Shown here in pieces: positions 17,159-27,145 of a stretch of 64,000 bases of DNA. The notes below the pieces were generated by a model. That model was not told the DNA's origin. It saw only the letters and a list, made by a program, of their open reading frames with translations, and ran no database searches. Positions within the stretch are counted from its first letter, which is position 1. Each line of letters starts with the position of its first letter. Source of the stretch: Parahoeflea alexandrii. GTDB lineage: Bacteria; Pseudomonadota; Alphaproteobacteria; Rhizobiales; Rhizobiaceae. Location of the stretch: contig NZ_JAPWHB010000004.1 in the NCBI RefSeq assembly GCF_027214025.1, positions 372,001 through 436,000 on the forward strand, in the 5' to 3' direction. The translations under genes were made by a program, and so were the position numbers.

Positions 17159-17636
17159 CGCTCTCCGCCCTGCTTTTGATACACCGTCTGTTCGCCGTGC
17201 AACGGTCGAAGATCTGCCGGCCTGTGCGGCGATCATCAACGACTACATGGATGACACTTTCTGGCTGCAGCGCGTAACCGACCGCCGGACCATCGAGCGG
17301 ATGTTCGCTGCGGATCTGCTCGACAGGCGGATCATCTTCGTCGCCGAAGAGGATAGCGGCATCATCGGTTATATGTCGATGGATCACAACGCCGGTTTCA
17401 TCCACGGGCTCTATCTGCGTCCGTGGGCCTGCGGCCATGGATTGGGCAAGACGCTGCTCGATGCCGCCAAGAATGCCCGGCCCCAGGGCTTTGAACTCGA
17501 GGTTTTCGAACCCAACACAGACGCCTTGCGTTTCTACATGCGCGAAGGTCTCGTCGAAGTGCCCGGGGGACGCAGGGAAGTCTCCGAGGAGGGCATCCCG
17601 ACCCTACGGCTGCGCTGGCAGGGGAGTGCCCAATGA
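17148..17636 (+). CDS. GNAT family N-acetyltransferase embedded in the ABC operon
   Basis: The 162-residue protein has GNAT features: VRRATVEDLPACAAIINDYM at the start, the acetyl-CoA loop region RPWACGHGLGKTLLDAAK, and FEPNTDALRFYMREGL at the end. The acceptor substrate is unknown. It overlaps both neighbours, the ATPase upstream by 11 bases and the small membrane protein downstream by ATGA. It is therefore an integral part of the transport operon, not a chance insertion. Confidence 0.85.
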   Translation: MMSSALRPAFDTPSVRRATVEDLPACAAIINDYMDDTFWLQRVTDRRTIERMFAADLLDRRIIFVAEEDSGIIGYMSMDHNAGFIHGLYLRPWACGHGLGKTLLDAAKNARPQGFELEVFEPNTDALRFYMREGLVEVPGGRREVSEEGIPTLRLRWQGSAQ

Positions 17637-17968
17637 GCCCCTCTTTGATGATCTGGCTGGCGGGTGTGATGGCTATTTTCATGGCCGCGGCAAGCAGCCT
17701 GAGGGTCTATGTCGACCGGCCGTCGGTGTGGTTGCTGGTTCTGGCCATAGGGCTCTATACCGCGGGCAATCTGATGATGATCAGGGTGATGCGCGAAAGC
17801 GGCCTTGCCGTCGCCATGTCGGTCTCCGCCGTGCTGCAACTGGTGCTGATCAACCTGATCGGATTGCTGATTTTCGGCGAGCGGCCGTCATCCATGCAGA
17901 TAGGCGGCATCACGCTCGGCATCGTTGCCGTCACCATGATCGTCTGGCCGCAGGGGAGGCAGGGATGA
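17633..17968 (+). CDS. Small four-TM membrane protein (SMR/DMT-like)
   Basis: The 111-residue protein has four hydrophobic segments, ends with LTLG-like VTMIVWPQ, and has the size and layout of small multidrug resistance or half-size DMT proteins (GNLMMIRVMRESGLAVAMSV, FGERPSSMQIGGITLGIVAV). SMR-type proteins act as dimeric H+-coupled exporters. It overlaps the GNAT stop (ATGA) and the permease start (ATGA). It may export a product or intermediate, or a compound acetylated by the GNAT protein; both are inference. Confidence 0.75.
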   Translation: MSPSLMIWLAGVMAIFMAAASSLRVYVDRPSVWLLVLAIGLYTAGNLMMIRVMRESGLAVAMSVSAVLQLVLINLIGLLIFGERPSSMQIGGITLGIVAVTMIVWPQGRQG

Positions 17969-18852
17969 ACGAAAAGAGCTTCATCAGGGACCGCCTGGTT
18001 CCCGTCGGCTCGATCCTGCTGGTGATCCTGATTGCCTGGTATGTCGCAGCCTATTCGATGAATGCGCCGTTCCAGCGCGATTTCGACCGCCGTGCAGGGG
18101 AAACCCGCACCACGGCCGAATTCCTGATGCTGACCATGACCCAGCCCAAGCCGACCATGCCGGCACCGCATCAGGTCGCATCAAACCTTTGGAAGAACAC
18201 CTTCACGGTCAAGCCCTGGTCGAAGCGCAGCCTGGTCTATCATTCCTGGATCACGCTATCGGCGACGCTGCTGGGCTTTGCCATGGGAACCGCGCTCGGC
18301 GTGGTGATCGCCATCGGCATCGTCCACGTTCCGGCACTCGACCGTTCCTTCCTGCCCTGGATCATCGCCTCGCAGACGATTCCGATCCTGGCCATAGCAC
18401 CGATGATCATCGTGCTTCTGTCCGCCATCGGCGTCACCGGACTCCTGCCCAAGGCGCTGATCTCGACCTATCTGTCGTTCTTCCCGGTCGCCGTCGGCAT
18501 GGTCAAGGGCCTGCGCTCGCCGGACGTGCTGCATCTCGACCTGATGCGGACCTATTCGGCGGACAAGTTGCAGACCTTGTGGAAGCTCCGGATTCCGGCT
18601 TCGGTTCCGTTCTTCTTCACCTCGATGAAGGTAGCGATTGCCGCGAGCCTCATAGGCGCCATCGTCGGCGAATTGCCAACCGGCGCCGTCGCCGGCATCG
18701 GTTCGAAACTGCTGGCCGGCTCCTATTACAGCCAGACGGTTGATATCTTCGCCGCTTTGATCGCAGGATCGGTTGTCGCCATCCTGCTGGTCACCACCGT
18801 CGATATAGTCGGGCGGTTCGTCAACACCCGCATGGGAGCCAGGAGCCAATGA
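17965..18852 (+). CDS. ABC transporter permease (first of pair)
   Basis: The 295-residue inner membrane protein has several membrane segments and a BPD_transp_1 EAA-like loop (LMRTYSADKLQTLWKLRIPA). Between its first membrane segment and the core lies a periplasmic stretch of about 60 residues. The start ATG 17965 is set by AGGCAGGG and the ATGA overlap; the frame is open upstream across the GNAT gene but not homologous there. It forms the channel with the next permease. Confidence 0.9.
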   Translation: MNEKSFIRDRLVPVGSILLVILIAWYVAAYSMNAPFQRDFDRRAGETRTTAEFLMLTMTQPKPTMPAPHQVASNLWKNTFTVKPWSKRSLVYHSWITLSATLLGFAMGTALGVVIAIGIVHVPALDRSFLPWIIASQTIPILAIAPMIIVLLSAIGVTGLLPKALISTYLSFFPVAVGMVKGLRSPDVLHLDLMRTYSADKLQTLWKLRIPASVPFFFTSMKVAIAASLIGAIVGELPTGAVAGIGSKLLAGSYYSQTVDIFAALIAGSVVAILLVTTVDIVGRFVNTRMGARSQ

Positions 18853-19958
18853 GTGCTTTCCGTCCCAACTGGCAGGCGCTTCTGTCACTGCTCGCCACGA
18901 TCTACAGCCTCACGGCGCTTCCCTTCACCGCCACCATGAATCCGGCCTGGTCGATTGCCGCGGTGGTGATCCTCGCCGCTGGCGCGCTTGTGTCGATGCT
19001 GCGGGCGGCTTCCTCCATCCAAACCACGGCTCTCGCACTGGCCAGTTTCGGCGCGGCGGCATTGCTGATCGTCGGTCTGGCAGATGCATCCGGTACCGCC
19101 ACCGCCGGCTACTTCGCAGCCCTGGTCGCCGCCTGGTTGCTGGGCTGGCGGCTGGTTACCGTGCTTTCGGGCGACGGCAGCCGCGGCAGCCAGAGCGGCA
19201 ACCTTATCTCGATCACGGTTCCGGCCCTGTTCGGCATCTGGGTGCTGATCCTGTGGGAGTGCATCGTCCGCGGCGCCGGCGTCCCCTTCGTGCTGCTGCC
19301 GCCGCCTTCGGCCATCGGTTTGCGGTTTGCCGGCTCGCTGCCGATCCTCGCCGCCGATTTCCGTCAGACCGTGCTCAAGGCCGTGCTGTTCGGCTATGTT
19401 GTCGGTTCGCTCACCGGCTTTCTGGTCGCCATCCTCGCCGACCGCTTCCGCTTCTTTGCCAACGGCCTGCTTCCCATCGGCAACATGGTCTCTGCCCTGC
19501 CGATGATCGGCATCGCACCGATCATGGTGATCTGGTTCGGCTTCGACTGGCAGTCGAAGGCAGCCGTCGTCATCGTCATGACCTTCTTCCCGATGCTGGT
19601 CAACACGCTCGCCGGCCTTGCCGCCACCGGCGACATGGAGCGGGATCTGATGCGAACCTACGGCGCCAGCCACTGGCAGGTGCTGCTCAAGCTGCGGCTT
19701 CAGGCCGCAATGCCTTTCATCTTCAATGCTCTCAAGATCAACTCCACGCTGGCGCTGATCGGCGCCATCGTCGCAGAGTTTTTCGGAACGCCGATTGTCG
19801 GCATGGGCTTCAGGATTTCGACCGAAGTGGGTCGAATGAACCTCGACATGGTCTGGGCGGAAATCGCCCTTGCAGCCGTTGTCGGGTCGCTGTTCTATGG
19901 TGCGCTTGCACTTCTCGAGCGCACCGTCACATTCTGGCATCCGAGCTATCGCAGATAG
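18849..19958 (+). CDS. ABC transporter permease (second of pair)
   Basis: The 369-residue permease has an EAA-like loop (LMRTYGASHWQVLLKLRLQA). It also has roughly 100 extra N-terminal residues forming about four membrane helices before the usual core, making it longer than typical SsuC-like permeases. It overlaps the first permease by ATGA. The two permeases share the LMRTY element, so they look like products of duplication. It is followed 34 bases later by the binding protein. Confidence 0.9.
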   Translation: MSAFRPNWQALLSLLATIYSLTALPFTATMNPAWSIAAVVILAAGALVSMLRAASSIQTTALALASFGAAALLIVGLADASGTATAGYFAALVAAWLLGWRLVTVLSGDGSRGSQSGNLISITVPALFGIWVLILWECIVRGAGVPFVLLPPPSAIGLRFAGSLPILAADFRQTVLKAVLFGYVVGSLTGFLVAILADRFRFFANGLLPIGNMVSALPMIGIAPIMVIWFGFDWQSKAAVVIVMTFFPMLVNTLAGLAATGDMERDLMRTYGASHWQVLLKLRLQAAMPFIFNALKINSTLALIGAIVAEFFGTPIVGMGFRISTEVGRMNLDMVWAEIALAAVVGSLFYGALALLERTVTFWHPSYRR

Positions 19959-19992
19959 ATAGCCCTGAGCCGCAACCAGAGAGGAACCAAGA

Positions 19993-20958
19993 ATGAAAAA
20001 AACAATCGGACTGACACTCGCACTCACCATGACTTTGATGGCCGGTGCCGCCAGCGCAGCGGACAAGGTCACCCTGCAGCTCAAGTGGGTCGCCCAGGCC
20101 CAGTTCGCAGGCTACTTCGTCGCCAAGGACAAGGGTTTTTATGAAGAAGCCGGCCTTGATGTTGAAATCAAGCCGGGCGGCCCGGACATCGCGCCCGAGC
20201 AGGTGATCGCCGGCGGTGGCGCCGACGTCATCGTCGACTGGATGGGCGGCGCTCTCGCGGCCCGCGAAAAGGGTGTGGGCCTGGTCAACATCGCCCAGCC
20301 CTACAAGAAGGCCGGCATGGAAATGGTCTGCCCGGCTGACGGGCCGATCAAGACCACGGACGACTTCAAGGGCCACACGCTGGGCGTCTGGTTCTACGGC
20401 AACGAGTACCCGTTCTTTGCCTGGATGAACAAGCTTGGCCTGTCCACCGACGGCGGCGCCGATGGCGTGACCGTTCTCAAGCAGAGCTTCGACGTTCAGC
20501 CGCTGATCCAGAAGCAGGCCGACTGCATCTCGGTCATGACCTACAACGAGTACTGGCAGTTGATGGATGCCGGCTACAAGCCGGAAGACCTGATCGTCTT
20601 CAACTACTCCGAAATGGGCAACGACCTGCTCGAGGATGGCCTCTATGCGATGGAAGACGACCTCAAGGATCCGGCCTTCGAAGACAAGATGGTCAAGTTC
20701 GTCAAGGCTTCGATGAAGGGCTGGGAATACGCCATCGCCAACCCGGATGAAGCCGCTGAAATCGTCATGGACAATGGCGGCCAGGACGAAAATCACCAGA
20801 AGCGGATGATGGGCGAAGTGGCCAAGCTGATCGGCGAACCCGATGCCAAGCTGATCGAGGCAGCCTATGAGCGCACCGCCAAGGCGCTGCTCGACCAGGG
20901 GATCATCACCAAGCAGCCGGAAGGCGCCTGGACCTCGACCGTCACCGACAAGATGTAA
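19993..20958 (+). CDS. ABC transporter periplasmic binding protein, NMT1/THI5-like
   Basis: The 321-residue protein has a Sec signal peptide with likely cleavage after AASA (about residue 22). It is followed by the NMT1/THI5 core seen in ThiY-, RibY- and hydantoin/pyrimidine-binding proteins ([20 protein letters not shown]). Ring-shaped pyrimidine-related compounds are the usual ligands, consistent with the pyrimidine catabolic neighbours. GAGGAACC precedes the ATG. A strong terminator follows, so this is the last gene of the operon. Confidence 0.92.
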   Translation: MKKTIGLTLALTMTLMAGAASAADKVTLQLKWVAQAQFAGYFVAKDKGFYEEAGLDVEIKPGGPDIAPEQVIAGGGADVIVDWMGGALAAREKGVGLVNIAQPYKKAGMEMVCPADGPIKTTDDFKGHTLGVWFYGNEYPFFAWMNKLGLSTDGGADGVTVLKQSFDVQPLIQKQADCISVMTYNEYWQLMDAGYKPEDLIVFNYSEMGNDLLEDGLYAMEDDLKDPAFEDKMVKFVKASMKGWEYAIANPDEAAEIVMDNGGQDENHQKRMMGEVAKLIGEPDAKLIEAAYERTAKALLDQGIITKQPEGAWTSTVTDKM

Positions 20959-20980
20959 TCATCCTTTTCGGATAAACTCG

Positions 20981-21010
20981 ACCGGTCGGCTGCAAAGCCG
21001 GCCGGTTTTT
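20981..21010 (+). terminator. Rho-independent terminator after the ABC binding protein
   Basis: ACCGGTCGGCT (20981-20991) pairs with AGCCGGCCGGT (20996-21006) in an 11-bp stem with one G-T pair around GCAA, followed by TTTTT. Confidence 0.88.
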
Positions 21011-21040
21011 GATTCGGCAGACGACCAACGGGGGCCATCC

Positions 21041-22741
21041 ATGACAGACAGACTTGGCGACATGATTGACCAGGGCCAGGGCAAGGCGCCGGCCGACATC
21101 GTGCTCAAGGGCGGCCGGCTGTTCGACCTCACGACCGGAACCTTGCGCGACGGCGACATCGCCATTTGCGGCGACCGCATCGTCGGCACGCTTGAGAGCT
21201 ACTCCGGCGTCCGCGAGATCGACATCACCGGAAGGATCGTCGTCCCCGGCTTCATCGACACCCATCTGCACATCGAGAGTTCGCTGGTCACGCCGCACGA
21301 GTTCGACCGCTGCGTCCTGCCGCGCGGCATCACCACCGCCATCTGCGATCCGCACGAAATCGCCAATGTCATCGGCGCCACCGGCATCCGCTATTTCCTC
21401 GATTGTACCGAACAGACCGTCATGGACATAAGGGTACAGCTCTCAAGCTGCGTGCCTGCCACCCATCTCGAAACCGCCGGCGCCCGGCTCGACATCGAGG
21501 ACCTGCTGCCGTTCCGCGACCATCCCCAGGTGATAGGTCTTGCGGAATTCATGAACTTTCCAGGCGTGCTGGCCAGGGACCCGGCCTGCATGGCCAAGCT
21601 CGAGGCCTTCCAGGGCGGCCATATCGACGGCCACGCGCCGCTTCTCCGCGGACTGGGGCTGAACGGCTATCTCGCCGCCGGTATCCGCACCGAGCACGAA
21701 TCCACCACCGCCGAGGAGGCGCTGGAAAAGATGTCGAAGGGCATGCACGTGCTGGTCCGCGAAGGCTCGGTCAGCCGCGATCTCGACGCCCTGATCCCGA
21801 TCATCACCGAACGCAATTCGCCATTCCTTGCGCTGTGCACCGATGATCGCAACCCGCTCGACATCGCCGAGCATGGCCATCTCGACTACATGATCCGCCA
21901 TGCCATTTCGAAGGGCGTCGAGCCTTTGGCGATCTACCGCGCCGCCTCGATTTCCGCCGCCCGCGCCTTCGGCCTCAGAGACCGCGGTCTCGTGGCGCCC
22001 GGCTGGCGCGCCGATCTGGTGGTGCTCGACAGCCTCGAAGACTGCAACGCACAGATGGTGTTCAGCGCCGGCAGGCTGGTCACCGACGAACTGTTTGCCG
22101 CGCGCAAGGTGACTGCGCCGGTCGGCACCGACAGCGTGCGCGCGCCAAAGGTGGAGGCCGCCTCCTTCACGGTTCGCAAGAACCGCAGCCAGACACCGGT
22201 GATCGGCATCGTTCCCGGCAAGATCATCACCGAGCGCCGCGACCTCGATCTCACTATTAACAATGGCGAGAAGCAGATCGATCTCGCCCGCGACATTCTC
22301 AAGATTTCCGTGATCGAGCGGCATGGCAGGAACGGCAATATCGCCACCGGTTTCGTTCAGGGCTTCGGCCTCAAGCGCGGCGCCATCGCCTCGACCGTCG
22401 GCCATGACAGCCACAATATCTGCGTGGTTGGCGCGAGCGAATCCGACATGGCGGTGGCCGCCAACCGGCTGAGCGAAATCCGCGGCGGCTTCGTCGTTGC
22501 CGAGGACGGCAAGGTCGTCGCCGAAATCGCCCTGCCGGTGGCAGGCCTGATGAGCGACCAGCCCTATGAGCATGTGCGCGAAACGCTGATCCCGCTCAGA
22601 AAGGCCGCCAAGGCACTCGGCGGCACGCTCGACGAGCCGTTCCTGCAGCTGGCCTTCCTGCCCTTGCCGGTGATTCCGCACCTGAAGATTTCCGACCGTG
22701 GCATGATCGATGTCGACGCCTTCGAGATCATCGATCCGTAA
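21041..22741 (+). CDS. ade: Adenine deaminase
   Basis: The 566-residue amidohydrolase of the AdeC family converts adenine to hypoxanthine and ammonia. Visible are the metal site [44 protein letters not shown] and [20 protein letters not shown], plus the C-terminal Ade domain ([14 protein letters not shown]). ATG 21041 behind GGGGG is the start; the frame continues upstream through the terminator and preceding gene. Its placement just beyond the pyrimidine operon gives a local nucleobase-use theme. Confidence 0.93.
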   Translation: MTDRLGDMIDQGQGKAPADIVLKGGRLFDLTTGTLRDGDIAICGDRIVGTLESYSGVREIDITGRIVVPGFIDTHLHIESSLVTPHEFDRCVLPRGITTAICDPHEIANVIGATGIRYFLDCTEQTVMDIRVQLSSCVPATHLETAGARLDIEDLLPFRDHPQVIGLAEFMNFPGVLARDPACMAKLEAFQGGHIDGHAPLLRGLGLNGYLAAGIRTEHESTTAEEALEKMSKGMHVLVREGSVSRDLDALIPIITERNSPFLALCTDDRNPLDIAEHGHLDYMIRHAISKGVEPLAIYRAASISAARAFGLRDRGLVAPGWRADLVVLDSLEDCNAQMVFSAGRLVTDELFAARKVTAPVGTDSVRAPKVEAASFTVRKNRSQTPVIGIVPGKIITERRDLDLTINNGEKQIDLARDILKISVIERHGRNGNIATGFVQGFGLKRGAIASTVGHDSHNICVVGASESDMAVAANRLSEIRGGFVVAEDGKVVAEIALPVAGLMSDQPYEHVRETLIPLRKAAKALGGTLDEPFLQLAFLPLPVIPHLKISDRGMIDVDAFEIIDP

Positions 22742-22763
22742 TTGGCCCGGTCGAAAGGATGGA

Positions 22764-24416
22764 TCAGGCCAGCCGGGCGCAGAAGACGTCGAGGCCTTCG
22801 AGCATCACGGTGCCGCCCTCGTGGCGCGGCGCAAAACCCGGCAATCGCACCGTTTCGGCGATCCGAAGATCTGACGGCGGCGTCCACTCGACGGGTCCCT
22901 GGTCAAGATTGTACACAAACAGCAGCCGGTCTGCGCCCTCCCCGCGGATGAAGGCCAGAAGGTCGCCGTTGGTGTTGAGAAAGCTCATAGGGCCGTCAAT
23001 CAGGACCGGGATGGATTTCCGGAAGGCCAGAGTCTGGCGGTAATGGTTGAGCAGCGAGCCGCTCAGGTGCTCCTGCTGGTCGACCGCATGCCGGAGATGG
23101 CTCTCCGGAACCGGTAGCCATGTGCGCGGCGCGTCCGAAAACCCCGCATGCGCGGCGTCCTTCTCCCAGACCATCGGCGTCCGGCACCCGTCCCTGCCCT
23201 TGTAGGCTGGCCAGAATCTGATGCCATAGGGATCGACGAGATCCTCGAATGCGATCTCGGCTTCCTCCAGCCCCAGTTCCTCGCCCTGGTACAGGCAGAT
23301 CGATCCCCGGAATGACGCAAGCATGGTGATCGCGAACCGCGCCAGATGTTCCGGATCGTCGCCCTCCCGCTTCCAGCGCGACACGTGCCGCTCAACATCA
23401 TGATTGGAAAAGGCCCAGCAGACCCAGCCGTCTTTGACCACCGACTGGAAATTGGCGATGCTGCGGCGGAAATGCTCGGCGGAAAAGTCCGCGCCCAGCA
23501 TGTCGAACGTGTAGCACATGTGCAGCTTGTCGCCGCCATTGGTATAGGCCGCGACCGTCTTCAGCGACCGCCGTCCGTCGCCGACTTCTCCCACGGTGGT
23601 GCGGCCTTCATACTGATCCAGCAGGGCACGCAGCCGCTGCAGGAAGACGATGTTTTCAGGCTGCGACTTGTCGTAGAGATGGTCCTGGAAGCCGTAGGGG
23701 TTGGTGTCAGGCGCATCCACCCCCATGAAATTGCCATCCTCGGTCGACAGCGACAACGGCGGATTGTCCCGCAGATGCTTGTCGTGAACGTAGAAATTGA
23801 CCGTATCCAGCCGGAAACCGTCAACGCCGCGGTCGAGCCAGAACCTGACCGTGTCGAGGATCGCGTTCTGCAGATCCGGATTGTGAAAGTTCAGGTCCGG
23901 TTGCGAGGCCAGGAAATTGTGCATGTAGTACTGGCGCCGCGTGCTGTCCCATTCCCACGCCGGCCCGCCGAAGATCGACAGCCAGTTGTTGGGCGCTGTT
24001 CCATCGGGTTTCGGGTCTGCCCAGACATACCAGTCGGCCTTAGCGTTGTCCCGGCTCGACCGGCTCTCCCTGAACCAGGGATGCTGGTCGGACGAATGCG
24101 AAATCACCTGGTCGATGATGATCCTGATCCCCTTTGCATGGGCCAGTTCCACCAGCTCGTCGAAATCCGACAGGGTGCCGAACATCGGATCGACGTCGCA
24201 ATAATCCGACACGTCATAGCCGAAATCGGCCATCGGCGACTTGAAGAACGGCGACAGCCAGATCGCGTCGACACCGAGCGAGGCGATATGATCGAGCCTC
24301 CTGATGATGCCGCGGATGTCGCCGATGCCGTCGCCTGACGTGTCCTGGTAGGATCGCGGATAGACCTGGTAGATGACGCAGCCGCGCCACCAGTCGGAGG
24401 ATGATGTCTTCGTCAA
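22764..24416 (-). CDS. GH13 alpha-glucosidase (oligo-1,6-glucosidase type)
   Basis: The 550-residue alpha-amylase-superfamily enzyme is cytoplasmic; no signal peptide is seen. GH13 signature regions include the nucleophile in GFRLDTVNFY, the acid/base Glu in TTVGEVGDG and the transition-state Asp in FSNHDVERH. It likely hydrolyses alpha-glucosides such as sucrose, trehalulose or isomaltose. The start chosen is TTG at 24416 (LTKTSSSDWWRG) with GGAG 6 bases upstream; the frame extends to 24512 without family similarity. No sugar transporter is adjacent. Confidence 0.9.
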   Translation of the reverse strand: MTKTSSSDWWRGCVIYQVYPRSYQDTSGDGIGDIRGIIRRLDHIASLGVDAIWLSPFFKSPMADFGYDVSDYCDVDPMFGTLSDFDELVELAHAKGIRIIIDQVISHSSDQHPWFRESRSSRDNAKADWYVWADPKPDGTAPNNWLSIFGGPAWEWDSTRRQYYMHNFLASQPDLNFHNPDLQNAILDTVRFWLDRGVDGFRLDTVNFYVHDKHLRDNPPLSLSTEDGNFMGVDAPDTNPYGFQDHLYDKSQPENIVFLQRLRALLDQYEGRTTVGEVGDGRRSLKTVAAYTNGGDKLHMCYTFDMLGADFSAEHFRRSIANFQSVVKDGWVCWAFSNHDVERHVSRWKREGDDPEHLARFAITMLASFRGSICLYQGEELGLEEAEIAFEDLVDPYGIRFWPAYKGRDGCRTPMVWEKDAAHAGFSDAPRTWLPVPESHLRHAVDQQEHLSGSLLNHYRQTLAFRKSIPVLIDGPMSFLNTNGDLLAFIRGEGADRLLFVYNLDQGPVEWTPPSDLRIAETVRLPGFAPRHEGGTVMLEGLDVFCARLA

Positions 24417-24638
24417 GGCTCGCTCCACTCGGGGAATTTGCGCGGTCCGGCGCACCCGGCTTTCAATCGTTTTAATAGACTCGCTCAAGGCCCACAAGCA
24501 CAGCCGTGTCATACTTCATCGCAACCGCCCGTCACCCTGAAAGCGCAACGGGACCACCGCGCTTCGCAGCCAGCACAGCCCATTGACGGATCGCTGGTAG
24601 AGTTGTTGCTTCAGCTTGCGTGCCGGGGAGGGGCACTG

Positions 24639-26633
24639 ATGACAGAGCATCGTTTCAGAAAGCTCTTTTCACCGATAGATCTGCGCGGCCATGCCTTGCG
24701 CAACCGCATCGTCTTCGGCGCGCATACCACCAACATGGCGGTCGAGGGCCTGCCGACCGAACGTCATGCCGCCTACTACGCCGAACGCGCCATGGGCGGG
24801 GCGGCGATGGTGGTGGTCGAGCCGATGCCGGTGCATGCCGCAGCCGTGCTCACGCGCGGCAATTTCCGCCACGGCGACGATGCCGTGATCCCGCACTTCC
24901 GCAAGGTCACCGACGCCATCAAGGGTCATGGCGCGGTCGCCGTCGCCATCCAGCAGCTCTATCATATCGGCAGTCACGGCGACCAGGACAACGCCTTCCA
25001 TCCGGCCTGGTCGCCCTCGGGCATGCCGAGCTATCACGACAGCGACGGCTCGCACGCCATGACCGAGGCCGAAATCGAGGAAACCATCACAGGCTTCGTC
25101 GAGGCGGCGCGACGCTGCCATGAAGCAGGCTTCGACGGCGTCGAGGTCTGGGCCGCCTATCACGGGCTGGTCGACCAGTTCTGGACGCCCTGGTCCAACC
25201 GCCGCGACGACAAATGGGGCGGAAGCCTCGAAAACCGCACCCGCTTCTCCCGCGAGATCATCTCCCGCATCCGCAGGGCCTGCGGCGACGGTTTCATCAT
25301 CGGCCTCGCCGTCAATGACGAGCCCGATGTCCAGGTGGCGTTGCAGCGCGAGGCGATCAGCGAAATCATCGAGCGCCACGACCGGGAGCAGATGATCGAC
25401 TACGTCACCTGCGGTTCGGGCAGCTATTTCGATTTCTACAAGCTGATGCCGACCTTTCTCTATCCGGAAAAGCTCGGCGCCGATCTCGCCGCCACCCTCA
25501 AGGGCGTGGTCAGGCACGCGCTGGTCACCGCCGAGAGCCATATCCGCACGCCCGACAATGCCGAGACCGTTCTGGGCCAGGGCCAGGCGGACCTGGTGTC
25601 GATCGTACGCGGCCAGATCGCCGATCCGCATCTCGCCAGCAAGGCGCGGGAGGGGCGGGCCGAGGACATCCGCGGCTGTCTGTCCTGCAACCAGATGTGC
25701 TGGGGCCGGCGCTCGCGCGACTACTGGATCTCCTGCGTGGTCAACCCCTCCACCGGCCGCGAGGCGGAGTGGGGCGGCGACCGCTTCACCCCTGCCCCGA
25801 AGCGAAAATCCGTTCTGGTGGTGGGCGGCGGCCCGGCCGGGCTTGAGGCCGCCCGCGTCAGCGCCGAACGCGGCCACCGCGTGGTGCTGGCGGAAGCCTC
25901 GAGCCACCTCGGCGGTGCCTTCCGGCTTGCCGGTCTGCAGCCGCGCCGCGCCCAGATCACCGACCTGATCGACTGGTACGAGCGGCAATTGATGAAGCTG
26001 CAGGCCGAGGTGCGGCTCAACGCCTATATGGACGCCGACGACGTGATCGCGGAAGCCGCCGACGAGATCATCCTCGCCACCGGGTCGCTGCCGCGCGAAA
26101 CCGGTTTCCAGAAGGCCATGCCGCATCTGGCGACGCTGCCCGGGCTCGAAAACGGCAGCGTTTGCTCCACCGAGGAGATCATGGCGCGGCAAGCGCGGCC
26201 CGGCAGGCGGGTTATCGTTCTCGACGAGGGTGGCAACTGGAAGGGCTGCGGCACCGCCTGGAAGCTGGCGGAGGACGGGCACGACGTCACCCTGGTCACG
26301 CCCGACCCGATGGTCGGCAAGGAATTGCAGCGCACCGCAGCCGATTTCCCGCTGCGCCGGACGCTCGCCGGGCTGGGTGTCAGGTTCGTCGTCGAAAGCG
26401 CCATAACCAGCTGGTCCGGAATCTCGGCCACGGTTCAGTCATTCCTTGACGGCAGCGAAACCGAAATCGAGGCAGACACGCTTGTGTTCGCCACGGCAAA
26501 CACCGCCGAGACCAGCCTCGCCACAGCGCTGCGGGACCGTGGCGTCAGCTTCAGGGAAATTGGCGACGGAGCCGCTCCGCGGCAAGCCGCCTACGCAATT
26601 TACGATGGCCGCAAGGCCGGTCTGGAGATGTAG
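24639..26633 (+). CDS. TMADH/OYE-like NADH:flavin oxidoreductase, possible N-methyl amino acid demethylase
   Basis: The 664-residue protein has an N-terminal old-yellow-enzyme FMN barrel, a [4Fe-4S] motif (Cys347, 350, 354, 366) and a C-terminal FAD/NAD domain (VLVVGGGPAGLEAARVSAER, about residue 390). This is the architecture of trimethylamine dehydrogenase and 2,4-dienoyl-CoA reductase. It resembles the subgroup annotated as N-methylproline or dimethylglycine demethylases, which remove N-methyl groups oxidatively. Substrate is inferred, not shown. ATG 24639 follows GGGGAGGGG; the frame is open upstream. It is convergent with rirA. Confidence 0.82.
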   Translation: MTEHRFRKLFSPIDLRGHALRNRIVFGAHTTNMAVEGLPTERHAAYYAERAMGGAAMVVVEPMPVHAAAVLTRGNFRHGDDAVIPHFRKVTDAIKGHGAVAVAIQQLYHIGSHGDQDNAFHPAWSPSGMPSYHDSDGSHAMTEAEIEETITGFVEAARRCHEAGFDGVEVWAAYHGLVDQFWTPWSNRRDDKWGGSLENRTRFSREIISRIRRACGDGFIIGLAVNDEPDVQVALQREAISEIIERHDREQMIDYVTCGSGSYFDFYKLMPTFLYPEKLGADLAATLKGVVRHALVTAESHIRTPDNAETVLGQGQADLVSIVRGQIADPHLASKAREGRAEDIRGCLSCNQMCWGRRSRDYWISCVVNPSTGREAEWGGDRFTPAPKRKSVLVVGGGPAGLEAARVSAERGHRVVLAEASSHLGGAFRLAGLQPRRAQITDLIDWYERQLMKLQAEVRLNAYMDADDVIAEAADEIILATGSLPRETGFQKAMPHLATLPGLENGSVCSTEEIMARQARPGRRVIVLDEGGNWKGCGTAWKLAEDGHDVTLVTPDPMVGKELQRTAADFPLRRTLAGLGVRFVVESAITSWSGISATVQSFLDGSETEIEADTLVFATANTAETSLATALRDRGVSFREIGDGAAPRQAAYAIYDGRKAGLEM

Positions 26634-26636
26634 GCT

Positions 26637-27095
26637 TTATGCCGCAGGCACGGCCGCCCGCTCTTCAAGCCCGAGCAGGAAGTTGATCGACGGGCGCGAC
26701 TTGACCAGATCCTCGATCGAGTAGCCAGCCAGCACTTCGAAGAAGGCGCCGAGCGCCTTTCTCAGCGCCGCGTTCAATCCGCAGGAATCCACCAGCGGGC
26801 ATTCGGTCGCATCGTTTTCGAAGCACTCGGCCATGGCGAAATTGTCTTCGGTCACCTTGACCACGTCGAGCAGCGAGATCTTGTCCGCCGAGCGCCCGAG
26901 CCGGATGCCACCGTTGCGTCCGCGCACCGATTCGATGAGCCCCGCTTTGGTCAACGGCTGCAGGATCTTGAACAGGAACAATTCGGACACCGAATAGGCC
27001 TTCGCGATGTCACCGATACGGCTCAACGGCGCATCGTTGGCTGCGCAATACATCAATATCCGCACCGCATAGTTGGTTTGGCGTGTCAGGCGCAT
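26637..27095 (-). CDS. rirA: Rrf2 family iron-responsive regulator RirA
   Basis: The 152-residue Rrf2 protein begins MRLTRQTNYAVRILMYCAAN and has the winged-helix segment LQPLTKAGLIESVRGRNGG. Its three Fe-S ligand cysteines (Cys91, Cys99, Cys105) are at the positions known for rhizobial RirA. RirA with an intact [4Fe-4S] cluster represses iron uptake genes when iron is plentiful. It ends 3 bases from the convergent flavoprotein gene. An Irr-type ICE-like motif lies upstream. Confidence 0.92.
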   Translation of the reverse strand: MRLTRQTNYAVRILMYCAANDAPLSRIGDIAKAYSVSELFLFKILQPLTKAGLIESVRGRNGGIRLGRSADKISLLDVVKVTEDNFAMAECFENDATECPLVDSCGLNAALRKALGAFFEVLAGYSIEDLVKSRPSINFLLGLEERAAVPAA

Positions 27096-27145
27096 TTTTC
27101 CGGCTCCAGTCCTCAGGCTCTGCTTCCAATCGGCAGAGTTAGCAG

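Noticed and set aside
17148-17968. Mobile-element insertion as origin of the GNAT/small membrane pair
   Set aside because: No inverted repeats, target duplication or transposase, and precise start-stop overlaps argue for an integrated operon.
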